64,000 nt of DNA from Microvirga arsenatis. GTDB taxonomy: Bacteria; Pseudomonadota; Alphaproteobacteria; Rhizobiales; Beijerinckiaceae. Made by a program: the position numbers and the translations under genes. Shown piece by piece: positions 7,413-15,701 of this stretch. The notes beneath the pieces are model-generated. The model ran no database searches. It was not told the origin of the DNA and saw only the letters and a program-made list of their open reading frames with translations. The stretch is taken from assembly GCF_009910705.1 (NCBI RefSeq), contig NZ_JAAAXJ010000003.1, positions 248,001-312,000 of the forward strand, given 5' to 3'. The stretch's first letter is position 1. Every line of letters starts with the position of its first letter.

Positions 7413-9437
7413 CTAGCCAACCCGTGATTGACTGCCGGTCACGAGGGCCCTCGATATCATCGGCGACAAATCCCTTTCGCGCAGTTTGCACAATGCGCCA
7501 TCACTATCAGGCCCCAAGGTAACCCGCTTCGCCTGGCCTGAGCGCTGAACTGGAAGCCGGCGGCAAAGTAGGTCTGCCAAAGCAGCATCCTCCACAGCGC
7601 AGACGATCTGCCGACCTTCGGTCACAAGCTGGGCCGCCACTTCAGCCAAGTGGACGGTCCTGAAGTCATCGACGTGCTGTACAGGATCGTCGAGAAGGAT
7701 CGAGCGCCATCGGCTCCAGGCTAGCGACGCGTTCACCGACAGAAGAAAGGCCAAGCCCGTAGCCCGCCGTTGCCCGCTCGAGAAGAGAAACTGAGGATTC
7801 AGGTTCTCGCCTACCTGCAACTTCAGGAAACGCTTCACGTCGCCCCGAATCGAATACTCGATATCACGCCAGACTGGGTGCGGGCGTAGACGGCGATAGA
7901 GTTCAGACATCAGCGGAAGGACCCGGTCCAGCCGTCGGTCAAGCGTTTCGCTGGCGGCCCGGCGCGCCGCATCGTGGATGGCGGAGGCATTCACCTCCGC
8001 TCTACGAGCGCGTCCGAACTTTTCCTGCTCCCGGGCCAGCAACGCCTTAGCCTCTACCTCGGCATGTTGGGCGCGTTCCAGCTCGCCGTTGAGACGGAGC
8101 GTTTCCAGGATCCTCAGATCCTGACGCGCGGCGCTAACTGAACTTCTGATCTCTGCCTGGCGTCCCACAAGCTCATCGAGCCCAATGGTATCGGGAATTC
8201 CAAGCATGTTCCGATCATGATCAAAGGATTGCATGAACGCGCGAATTTGCTCGGACGCCGCTTTGCTCGTAGCCACAGCACGCTCGGCGCTGGCGAGCCG
8301 AGCGTCCGCAGCCTTCACTGCTTGTTCTCGCTGCTCCTCGCGAGCGGCAGCCTCGTCCAAACGCGCCGCTATCGCTTCTGCAATTGCCATGCCCTCATTA
8401 AACTCGGCGTGCGACTGGCCCTTGGCGCAAAGGGGGCAACATCCGTCCTTCAAGCCAATAGTGCGGCCAAGGGAAATCAGCTGGATCAGATGGCGCACTT
8501 CCGATGCAAGTGCGGAGGAGGGTACAGCACCTGCGCCTTCAGCGATAAGGTTCTCCAATGCAGCCTTTGCCGCATCCCGCTCACTTCTAGCTTGTTCCTC
8601 GATGGCTTCAAGTTCCGCGAGGCGTACGCGCGCGTGGGCAGCTTCACTCCAGCGTTTCGCCAGACTTTCCAACGCGTCTGCCTGTGCATTCAGGGACGCG
8701 ATGCGATCACGCACGGGTCCCATGAGCCGATCCGGCGAAGCCTGCGTGTCCGTGAAGGCCCTTAGACGGCGGATGGCCTCGAACATGACTTCGTCCGCGA
8801 CGATGTTCGCCCGCACTTCATCAATACGTCGTGCTGCTTGAGAAACCGCGCTGTTGGCTGCGTTGACCGCTTCCTGGGCGGCGCTGGTCCGACGCTTCGC
8901 GGCAGCCAGGAGCTGGTGGGCCTTGGCGATCCACTCGTCGGCATCGTTAGCACCCAGGGCATCACGTAGGAGCGCGTAACGTTCCGTTTCCTTCAGGTCG
9001 AGACTGAGCCCTGCAATGTGTTCGTCACGAATGATGGAGGCTGAGCAAAGCTGCTCCAGGGGTGCGGGTGGGGCCAGCTCGCTGTCACAGAGCTGCCCGG
9101 ACACGATCGCCAGCTGCTGCTGGTCCGGCTCTCCGAACTGGGTCCGGCGGATACTGGCGATCTTACCTCCGACATCGAAGCCGACGTCCACATATCGGTC
9201 CTCTGGTACAGGACCCTTGCCGGTCCACCAAATATAGTCGGCGACGGTTTGACCGGACGCTTTGGCATCTTTGTATTTGCTCAGGGTTCCGGTCAGGGCG
9301 AACTCGATCGCGTCGAAGACGGTGCTTTTTCCCACACCGTTGCGACCATCGATAATGGTGAAGCTCTCAGCAAACTCGATCCGGACTGGCTTACGGTACC
9401 CGCGGAAACCGCACACGTCTACATAGGCAAGTCTCAT
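7413..9437 (-). CDS. SMC/Rad50-like AAA ATPase with zinc-hook, ABC component of a defence system
   Basis: A 674-residue ABC-type ATPase. Walker A is G-R-N-G-V-G-K-S-T (residues 31-39), preceded by the RecF/SbcC-type start. Two long coiled-coil arms flank a central hinge with C-C-P-L-C (CxxC at 334-337), the Rad50-style zinc hook. The signature S-S-G-Q-R-R-A-T-G and Walker B S-I-L-L-D-D-P lie in the C-terminal head, with I-V-C-A-V-E-D as H-loop region. It is shorter than Rad50/SbcC and matches the ATPases of ABC-three-component/Lamassu systems. Its ATG overlaps the stop of the middle gene (ATGA, 9434-9437), with GAGGAAG upstream. Predicted to sense foreign DNA structures and release the SIR2 effector. 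Confidence 0.88.
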   Translation of the reverse strand: MRLAYVDVCGFRGYRKPVRIEFAESFTIIDGRNGVGKSTVFDAIEFALTGTLSKYKDAKASGQTVADYIWWTGKGPVPEDRYVDVGFDVGGKIASIRRTQFGEPDQQQLAIVSGQLCDSELAPPAPLEQLCSASIIRDEHIAGLSLDLKETERYALLRDALGANDADEWIAKAHQLLAAAKRRTSAAQEAVNAANSAVSQAARRIDEVRANIVADEVMFEAIRRLRAFTDTQASPDRLMGPVRDRIASLNAQADALESLAKRWSEAAHARVRLAELEAIEEQARSERDAAKAALENLIAEGAGAVPSSALASEVRHLIQLISLGRTIGLKDGCCPLCAKGQSHAEFNEGMAIAEAIAARLDEAAAREEQREQAVKAADARLASAERAVATSKAASEQIRAFMQSFDHDRNMLGIPDTIGLDELVGRQAEIRSSVSAARQDLRILETLRLNGELERAQHAEVEAKALLAREQEKFGRARRAEVNASAIHDAARRAASETLDRRLDRVLPLMSELYRRLRPHPVWRDIEYSIRGDVKRFLKLQVGENLNPQFLFSSGQRRATGLAFLLSVNASLAWSRWRSILLDDPVQHVDDFRTVHLAEVAAQLVTEGRQIVCAVEDAALADLLCRRLPVQRSGQAKRVTLGPDSDGALCKLRERDLSPMISRALVTGSQSRVG

Positions 9438-9970
9438 GGCGCTTCCTCCAGCACCTGCATGATCGCAGTTTCGTCTGCACCCGAGAAGAACGCCTCTAGG
9501 GCCCGCGGCGGCAGCTCGGTCGTGCGCAGGCGGATCTCCTCGACCATATCAACGGCGTCGAGCTTGGGAGCTGCCTGCAAAGGGAGCAACGGCAGAAGAG
9601 CCGCCCTCAGGTCGGACGTGTCGGTGATCCCAGCGCGGGCGATCTTTCGGGTCCCGACTAGGCTCTCCTCAATGGTCCCGAGAACAGTAGATTGGGCGAA
9701 GCTGGCCTCCTGGCGGGCCAGCAGTACCGTGTAGGCATTCCACGCTTTCTGACCCGCGCGGCGCAGGCCTAACTGGTGTGTCGCCACAGCGCGGTCGGCG
9801 TCGTTCTCCCAGGAAGCCGCCAATCTGGCGGGATCGTCATAGGCGAACAGGAACCCGAGGATGGTTCCGTTCTCGAAAGTCAGGAACGGCGTGTCCTCGG
9901 ATGCGCTCCGGGCTGTGGCGAAGCCGTTTTCGCCAAGGATTTCCGCGCTTGCTTCAATGATGTCAATCAC
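9434..9970 (-). CDS. Middle component of a three-gene ABC ATPase defence system
   Basis: About 178 residues if translation starts at the GTG (9970-9968) that overlaps the stop of the SIR2 gene (GTGA). A longer start at 10009 would overlap that gene by 43 bases and is less likely. The N-terminal half has the pattern T-P-F-L-T-F-E-N-G-T-I-L-G-F-L-F-A-Y-D, then A-S-W-E, and a central helical region with K-A-W-N-A-Y-T-V. This resembles what I remember of ABC-3C middle component 1 proteins, which link effector and ATPase. No catalytic motif is visible. Both neighbours overlap it by four bases, so the three proteins are probably made in fixed ratio and form a complex. Confidence 0.65.
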   Translation of the reverse strand: MIDIIEASAEILGENGFATARSASEDTPFLTFENGTILGFLFAYDDPARLAASWENDADRAVATHQLGLRRAGQKAWNAYTVLLARQEASFAQSTVLGTIEESLVGTRKIARAGITDTSDLRAALLPLLPLQAAPKLDAVDMVEEIRLRTTELPPRALEAFFSGADETAIMQVLEEAP

Positions 9971-11295
9971 AGCTTCAACTCCTCGACGGCTTCGGAGCGG
10001 GTAAGCCAACGGCTCGGACTGCTCCGAATGATAGTCGGCGTCGTTCCGTCCCGCACGATGTCGGATGGCAGGGCTTGGGTCTCCGAACCGACGGCGATAA
10101 CGATGTCGGGCGCGACTGCCGGTGCCGTTTCGCGCTCAAACTCGGCTTTCACGCGATGGAGCGCTTGGTTCGGCGTACGCAGGACACGGATGCGGCGCCC
10201 GTCCATCGACCAGTATGAACCGTCGGGTGTCGCGCCACCAGCCCTCAATTGGATGAGGGTCAGGCCAAGCAAGGCCTCCTGAGGAGGATCACGGTCACAG
10301 GCAGGCTTCCCTGGCCTGCGGCCCTCCAAATCGCGCCGGGCGAGCCACAGCGCGTCGTTGTCGATCTCCGGTGCCGTTAGCCAGTCATCGTCGGGAGCGT
10401 TACCTGTCGTCTCGGCATAGGCCTCCTTGCCCGACCACAGCACGCGGCGCACGAACGACTTCGAGAACTCTAAGCGCAGCCTGTCGAGGAAGTCCGATCC
10501 GGATGCGGCAACGTGGTGGAACTCGGACGTCGCCCGTTGGCCGAGCGCGTAGAGGGCAGGGGCCTTCGTCTCGAAGGTGGCGTTGTCTGCCGGATCGACC
10601 ACAATGACGCGTGAGGGACGCACCGCTCCGAGCGTCCGCTCCAGAATGCCATTGAGGTAGGACCAGTCGGACCAATAGCCGACGATGACAAGGTCGCGGT
10701 CGAGAAGGTTGATTCTGAGCCATTCCTCGCTCGACGCGATGCGCCCTGCCACCGGTTCGATGGTCAGTTGCCCAGGAGCCCACACGGTGTTGTCCAGGTC
10801 TTGCGTTCGGCAGCCGTGGATTTTCAGGTAAGGGGCCGTGCCGGCCGGGAGCTTCGCGAGCTGGTGGCCGTCCATGCCCATGCCGATCTGGCCAAAGAGG
10901 AGTTGCCCGGCCGTCTCGACCATACAGTCGACATTCGTCGTGACCGCGGCTTGGATGCCGCGCACGAGCAGCAGATCGGCGACAGCATGGTGGCCAGGGT
11001 TCGGACGCCCGGCAAACGCGTTCGGGTCGATCAGAGATCGCAGGTAGACCGTTGCAAGCTCCTTCCTTTTGAAGAAGAACTCAGCCTGCTCTTCGATCCC
11101 CGCCGGGAGAGGCTCCCTGATGCCGCCATACTTCGCATCGTAGGCCTGTTTGGCCTGAGCGGCGAGCGCTGCCGCACTCGGCAGTGCGCTCGGTGGGGCC
11201 ATGGATAGGCCTGCGCCACAGAGGACGGCCAAGCGGTTGTTCAGCAGGGAGTCGAGAGCAATTTCTATGCCCTCTTCGAACTCAATCCCTTTCAT
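9967..11295 (-). CDS. SIR2-like domain protein, likely NAD-degrading effector
   Basis: 442 residues, first gene of the three-gene operon. The N-terminal Rossmann-like SIR2 fold shows L-C-G-A-G-L-S-M-A near residue 24, T-T-N-V-D-C-M-V-E (the T-x-N-x-D motif), and K-I-H-G with the catalytic His. The zinc-finger cysteines of deacetylase sirtuins are absent, as in the anti-phage SIR2_2-type NADases. After about residue 280 there is an additional domain of unknown fold. In known systems (Thoeris, SIR2-Argonaute, Dsr) such domains deplete NAD+ and stop phage spread by killing or arresting the cell. Here activity is expected to be gated by the downstream middle protein and ATPase. The assignment to SIR2 is firm; the NADase role is inferred. 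Confidence 0.85.
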   Translation of the reverse strand: MKGIEFEEGIEIALDSLLNNRLAVLCGAGLSMAPPSALPSAAALAAQAKQAYDAKYGGIREPLPAGIEEQAEFFFKRKELATVYLRSLIDPNAFAGRPNPGHHAVADLLLVRGIQAAVTTNVDCMVETAGQLLFGQIGMGMDGHQLAKLPAGTAPYLKIHGCRTQDLDNTVWAPGQLTIEPVAGRIASSEEWLRINLLDRDLVIVGYWSDWSYLNGILERTLGAVRPSRVIVVDPADNATFETKAPALYALGQRATSEFHHVAASGSDFLDRLRLEFSKSFVRRVLWSGKEAYAETTGNAPDDDWLTAPEIDNDALWLARRDLEGRRPGKPACDRDPPQEALLGLTLIQLRAGGATPDGSYWSMDGRRIRVLRTPNQALHRVKAEFERETAPAVAPDIVIAVGSETQALPSDIVRDGTTPTIIRSSPSRWLTRSEAVEELKL

Positions 11296-11646
11296 GAACC
11301 AAGAGCCCCCAAATAGATATTTTGTTACCAGGCAAGATTGAAAGGAGCATCTTTCTATCTACTTGGCGTTGTTTTGTGCAACACATCTTTAGACAAAGCT
11401 GTACATCCGTTAGCAGGATGACTGTCGCAATCTTAAGATTGTACGCTGACGATCGAAGTCATGTGATTGCCCGCCCAGCAAGTAAACGTATGTTTTTTAA
11501 CTATTTCAATAACTTAAGTTCCATAAGATATGTTACCGGATTTTTTCTCTCTCCCATCATGAAAGTCATGATATCGCTATGGTTACAGAAGGGTGACGCG
11601 CCTAGTTGCAGCACTGATCCAACATTTTTGAAGCAGGTTGTTAGAG
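11296..11646. other. Low-GC intergenic region, likely promoter of the SIR2 operon
   Basis: About 350 bases with clearly lower GC than the rest of the window. A 118-codon frame (11322-11678) exists on the plus strand but has no ribosome binding site or natural composition and runs into the terminase gene, so it is not called. Minus-strand promoter elements for the SIR2 gene must lie here, but none can be assigned confidently. It also marks the junction between the defence genes and the phage-like cassette. Confidence 0.4.
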
Positions 11647-13119
11647 CTATCTCCCTTCGAGTTCAGCAGGTCGTTTGAACCCGGCTGGGCGATGCACAGT
11701 CTTTGGCCGCTCACGCGGTGTGTCAGAGGCATGCAGCGGATGGGTGCGGGCGGTGAGGTAATCGAGTGCTTGGCTGGTTGAATCCACCTGGTCATCATGG
11801 CGGCCATTCGGGAAGGCGAGCAGCTCGTCCATCCAGACGGCCAACCAGGGCGCATCCTGCGGCACGTGCACCTGTCCTGACTCGAACCGGGCAGACTGAG
11901 CGAGGAAGCGCGCTTCCTTGTCAAAGCGCGGCTTGCGCAGGATAGCCCTCCACTCCCCCGACCGGCGCAGATCCTGTGTGATCGCCCGGCCGATGTCCGT
12001 ATCCTCGATGATCGTCTGATCGACCTTCCAGGTCTGGGACAGGCGCAGCACCTTCCGCCGGAGCTCCGGCACCTCGAAACGACCCCGCACCAGATCCAAC
12101 AGATAGAAGTCGAGCCCCTTGGCACCCCAGACGGTGCCTACCGAGTAATCCGAGGTCTCCGACAGGGTGGACGCGGTATCCCAGCTGGCGATCACCATAT
12201 CGAAGGAAGAGGGCTGCACCGCATAGCTGCGCAGCCATTCGCGTTTGACGATGTTCCCCTCCGGCGGCACCGGCGCCTGCTGGTACTGAGCCGAGAAGGT
12301 CAGCGACCCTTGCGAGCGGCGCATCTGCTCCAGGATCTCCCGCGGCTCACGAGCGGCATGCAGCACCTCGCCGGCGCGCCTGAGATATACATCATCCGGG
12401 TCATCACTGAGCTGATAGGCCCGCTCCTCCGTTTCGATCGCCGGGATCGAGACGACTTCCCAGTCGCCTTTGGCCAGCACATGCCCGACCAGATCATCCT
12501 GGTGCAGGCGCTGCATGATGATCACGATCGCACCTGTACGCTTGTCGTTCAGACGCGTGTAGAGGGTGTTGTCGAAGGCCTCGTTCACCCGCCGGCGCTC
12601 CTTCTCGGACAGAGCATCAGTCGCCTTGATCGGATCATCAATGACGATGAGATCCGCGCCGCGGCCCAGGATCGAGCCGCTTATGCCGGCGGCATAGCGG
12701 TAGCCCTGCTGAGTCGTGACCAGCTCGGTGTTGCGCGGACGTTTGGAGGCGAGCTGCATCTGCGGGAAGAGCTCCCGGTACCAGGGGCTGTCGATCACGG
12801 TGCGGGTGTCGACCGAGAGTTTGCGGGCAAGATCGTCCGCATAGGAGGCACAGATGATCCGCCGGGTTGGATCCCGGCCCAGCACCCAGGCGGTGAAGCC
12901 GACCGAGACGGTGATCGACTTCATCGAACGGGGCGGGACGTTGATGATCAGCCGGCGCAACTCGCCCCGGGCGACCCGGGTCAGCTGCCAGCACAGGTGC
13001 TCAATGTGCCAGTTGTGCTGGTAGGGTGTCCCGGGCTCCAGCGTCGCAAAGACCTTGTGGCTGAAGGCGGACAAATCCTGCCGCAGCAGAGCCCGCAGGA
13101 GGCGTGCACGGTCAGTCAT
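11647..13119 (-). CDS. Phage terminase large subunit
   Basis: 490 residues from the ATG at 13119, which overlaps the end of the upstream gene by 8 bases; a start at 13149 would overlap more. The ATPase part has a Walker A-like P-P-R-S-M-K-S and Walker B L-I-V-I-D-D-P. The C-terminal RNase H-like nuclease has the first Asp in A-S-W-D-T-A-S, a second in I-I-E-D-T, and D-D-Q-V-D-S near the end. It corresponds to the terminase family typified by psiM2 ORF9. Terminases cut concatemeric phage DNA and drive packaging. No portal, capsid or tail genes accompany it, so it is a remnant or part of a satellite-like cassette. Confidence 0.9.
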   Translation of the reverse strand: MTDRARLLRALLRQDLSAFSHKVFATLEPGTPYQHNWHIEHLCWQLTRVARGELRRLIINVPPRSMKSITVSVGFTAWVLGRDPTRRIICASYADDLARKLSVDTRTVIDSPWYRELFPQMQLASKRPRNTELVTTQQGYRYAAGISGSILGRGADLIVIDDPIKATDALSEKERRRVNEAFDNTLYTRLNDKRTGAIVIIMQRLHQDDLVGHVLAKGDWEVVSIPAIETEERAYQLSDDPDDVYLRRAGEVLHAAREPREILEQMRRSQGSLTFSAQYQQAPVPPEGNIVKREWLRSYAVQPSSFDMVIASWDTASTLSETSDYSVGTVWGAKGLDFYLLDLVRGRFEVPELRRKVLRLSQTWKVDQTIIEDTDIGRAITQDLRRSGEWRAILRKPRFDKEARFLAQSARFESGQVHVPQDAPWLAVWMDELLAFPNGRHDDQVDSTSQALDYLTARTHPLHASDTPRERPKTVHRPAGFKRPAELEGR

Positions 13120-13564
13120 GATCCTGGCCCTCCTCAGCGAGGCCGTCATTGTCTGAGCGTCGGATCACGTTTGATGCGTCGTGCCGCCGGGATGGACCGA
13201 GCACCCGCTCCAGGAGAACAAGATCCTCCTCCGGCAACTCGTCCGGGCGCTTGACCTCATGACCAGCATGCCGTTCGTAGCGGTCAAGCAGGCTGTCAAT
13301 CGCCCGCAGCTGCCCGCGCAGGGCATCCTGAGCCTGACGCAGGATGATAGCCTCAAGAAGCGGCACCCTGCGCTTGCGGCCATTCTCAGTGAGCTCAATC
13401 TCGCTCTCCAGCACAGCTGTCATGATGGTCTTGAGATTGACGCTGCCCTTCTTGCGGCCGCCTGGGTTGCCGGACTGACCCGGCTTGAACTGGCTGGAAC
13501 GCGGTGGCTTGCCCCGGCCAACCTCATAGGCGGCCGGAGCACTCGTGGTTTTCTTCGTAGCCAT
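13112..13564 (-). CDS. DUF5681 domain protein, phage-associated
   Basis: 150 residues. The N-terminal S-Q-F-K-P-G-Q-S-G-N-P-G-G-R-K-K-G is the hallmark of DUF5681, small basic proteins commonly encoded next to terminases in prophages and genomic islands. The remainder is helical and charged, with a C-terminal acidic tail. Its position directly before the large terminase subunit suggests a small-terminase-like DNA-binding role, but this is inference. Start codon supported by GAGGTGA upstream. Confidence 0.85.
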   Translation of the reverse strand: MATKKTTSAPAAYEVGRGKPPRSSQFKPGQSGNPGGRKKGSVNLKTIMTAVLESEIELTENGRKRRVPLLEAIILRQAQDALRGQLRAIDSLLDRYERHAGHEVKRPDELPEEDLVLLERVLGPSRRHDASNVIRRSDNDGLAEEGQDHD

Positions 13565-13575
13565 GGCACATCACC

Positions 13576-15051
13576 TCACGCCGCACGCGATGAGCGCTGC
13601 CGGATCCTGACCGCCTGAGCGGCATCGCTCTGCGAGCCCTGCTCAGGGCCGATCTGCCGATCAGGTGATGACGTGCGCAGCTCAGCCATTTCGGCAAAGG
13701 TCAGCCCGGTCTCAGCATGGCGGGCGAGCTCACCGGACCACTGCTCCCAGCGACGGACACCTACATCGACGTAGTGCGGATCGAGTTCCACGGCATAGCC
13801 ACGCCGTCCGACCTTGGCACAGGCGATGATGGTTGTGCCCGAGCCGGAGAAGGCATCGAGCACGATGTCATTGCGGCTGGTCACATCCCGGATGGCATCG
13901 GCAATCATCCGCACATTCTTCGGAGTGGGGTGCAGTTCCAGCTCCTTGCGCAGGCTTGCAGCACCTGGATAATCCCACACGTTGGTCCGGTTGCGTCCGA
14001 ACTTGCCCAGCTGCACGTGGTTGGCCCCGGGCTTCTTCGGGTCCTTGAAGACAAAAACCATTTCGTGCTGGGAGCGATAGAGTGAACCCATGGCGCCAGA
14101 GCCTTTGTTCCAGATGCAAAGGTTCTTCAGCTCCAGGCCGGCCGCCTGTCCGGCTGACAGCATCTCACTCATATGGCGCCAGTCCATGAAGCAGAACTGG
14201 TACCCACCCGGGATGAGGAAGGCGGAGCTTGCCTGCAGGAAAGCGCTCAGGAAGGGGGTGAAGGCCTCGCCCAGCTCGCCCGCGCCCATGACAAACTCTT
14301 TATGCCGGCCCGGCTTAGCCACATGGCCGGAGATCGGCACGTCATAGGGAGCATCATGGATGCCCATGGCAGCCTGCTCATCTCCCAGAAGTTTGACATA
14401 GGTAGCTTCATCCCGGGCATCGCCGCAGATCAGGCGATGCTCACCAAGAAGCCAGAGGTCACCAAGCTGCGACACGGGAGTCTCAGTGATGTCGCCAGGC
14501 AGACGATCATCAGGGTCGCGATCAGGGGCCTGCTCCTGGCGCTCGATGAGCTGATCGATCTCAGGCGAGGCAAAGCCCGTAATGGTGAGATCGAAGTCCA
14601 GATCAAGCGTGAGATCAAGCTCAAGCAGCTCCTTGAACTCAAGCGCCAGGAGTTCCTGGTTCCAGCCGGACTGTTCCGCCAGGCGGTTGAGGGCGATGCG
14701 CAGAGTGCGCTTCTGGGCTTCATCAAGGTGGGTGAGGCGCACCACCGGGACGGAGCTGTAGCCAGCCTTGCGGGCAGCCTCGAAGATTCCGTGCCCGCCG
14801 ACTATCTCGCCGTCAGCATCAATCAGGATTGGCTGCACGAAGCCAAAGGCCTGGATGGAGGCTGCGAGTTGCTCGATGTGAGCCAGAGAATGGGTACGCA
14901 GCGCGTGCTTGTAGGCTTTGACGCTTTCGATCGGCACATACTCGACCGCGAGCTTCAGGTCACGGTAGAGAGCCTTCACCTTGTGGCTGGCAGGGTAAGC
15001 GGCGGCCCCTGAGTTCAGGGCCGAGACAGAATTAGCGGTTGGTTCGCGCAT
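13576..15051 (-). CDS. ParB-domain DNA methyltransferase (N4/N6 amino-methylase)
   Basis: 491 residues from the ATG at 15051, which has AAAGGA at good spacing; a TTG at 15081 is the only alternative. The N-terminal ParB/Srx-like domain includes G-F-V-Q-P-I-L-I-D and G-E-I-V-G-G-H-G. The C-terminal domain is a beta-class amino-methyltransferase: catalytic motif IV reads D-A-P-Y (residues 233-236) where D-P-P-Y is usual, and the SAM-binding motif is D-A-F-S-G-S-G-T-T. It lies 11 bases upstream of the DUF5681 gene and heads a cassette with the terminase. Such methylases probably protect or mark the element's own DNA. Activity is uncertain because of the altered motif. Confidence 0.88.
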   Translation of the reverse strand: MREPTANSVSALNSGAAAYPASHKVKALYRDLKLAVEYVPIESVKAYKHALRTHSLAHIEQLAASIQAFGFVQPILIDADGEIVGGHGIFEAARKAGYSSVPVVRLTHLDEAQKRTLRIALNRLAEQSGWNQELLALEFKELLELDLTLDLDFDLTITGFASPEIDQLIERQEQAPDRDPDDRLPGDITETPVSQLGDLWLLGEHRLICGDARDEATYVKLLGDEQAAMGIHDAPYDVPISGHVAKPGRHKEFVMGAGELGEAFTPFLSAFLQASSAFLIPGGYQFCFMDWRHMSEMLSAGQAAGLELKNLCIWNKGSGAMGSLYRSQHEMVFVFKDPKKPGANHVQLGKFGRNRTNVWDYPGAASLRKELELHPTPKNVRMIADAIRDVTSRNDIVLDAFSGSGTTIIACAKVGRRGYAVELDPHYVDVGVRRWEQWSGELARHAETGLTFAEMAELRTSSPDRQIGPEQGSQSDAAQAVRIRQRSSRAA

Positions 15052-15279
15052 GGCGACGTTCCTTTGAACAATAGAGGCCAACCCCGCTGCCGAGACGCTT
15101 CGACAACGATCACCATGAGATCAGTCGATCTCGAGAAGTGGTTCGGTTCGACATGAACCGAGGGCTGTCCGCGAATTGCTCCCGAGGGAAACTGCCGCTG
15201 AACGATTCAAGAGATAAGCCAGCGATGAACTTTGGTCAAGCTATTGGAAAGAAAGTGACTTTTTACAAAGAGAGTATCC

Positions 15280-15582
15280 ATGGCTAATCGCACGGCGGTC
15301 GTCAGGACCTCATGGCTCATGAGGGATAGGATTCGATTTTCCCTGCAGATTTCCCTCAAAGCAGTGAAAAGGGCAGGGGAGACCGGTTCGTACCCGACTG
15401 CCTGCACCACCAAATTCTCCAAGAGCTTGGTGAAGTTGCGGCAGGTTTCGCTAGAGCCTGGCAACCTTATAGCTGCCACAAGCGCAATCTTGATTTCAAT
15501 CCAAGCAATGGTGGCGTCTGGACGTGCGGCAGAAGACAGAGTTCGAGAAGCGCTCGCCAAAGTATACGACGAGCCTTTCTGA
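15280..15582 (+). CDS. Possible small hypothetical protein
   Basis: A 100-codon frame with ATG after AAGAGAG, ending A-A-E-D-R-V-R-E-A-L-A-K-V-Y-D. No family recognised. A competing minus-strand frame (15207-15560) covers the same bases and also has protein-like composition but only a TTG start. At most one of the two is real. Confidence 0.3.
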   Translation: MANRTAVVRTSWLMRDRIRFSLQISLKAVKRAGETGSYPTACTTKFSKSLVKLRQVSLEPGNLIAATSAILISIQAMVASGRAAEDRVREALAKVYDEPF

Positions 15583-15647
15583 TGTACCTTCCGAGGAGCG
15601 AATGAAGAGCGTTCAGAACGCGTGCTCGTAGCGCCCTCGCAGACCGA

Positions 15648-15678
15648 ATCGGCGCGGTATTGGAAACACCGCGCCGAT
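15648..15678 (-). terminator. Strong hairpin downstream of the glycine-rich protein gene
   Basis: Perfect 11-base arms ATCGGCGCGGT (15648-15658) and ACCGCGCCGAT (15668-15678) with a 9-base loop, 24 bases past the stop of the minus-strand gene. There is no long T-tract on the minus strand. Confidence 0.6.
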
Positions 15679-15701
15679 ATTTCTTGCCTTGTACCCTGCC
15701 G

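Noticed and set aside
11322-11678. 118-codon plus-strand frame before the terminase
   Set aside because: Lies in an AT-rich promoter-like gap, has no ribosome site and overlaps the terminase 3' end.
15207-15560. Minus-strand frame of 117 codons
   Set aside because: TTG start with poorly spaced site and overlap with a plus-strand frame that has an ATG and better site; neither is certain, so only the plus frame is listed at low confidence.
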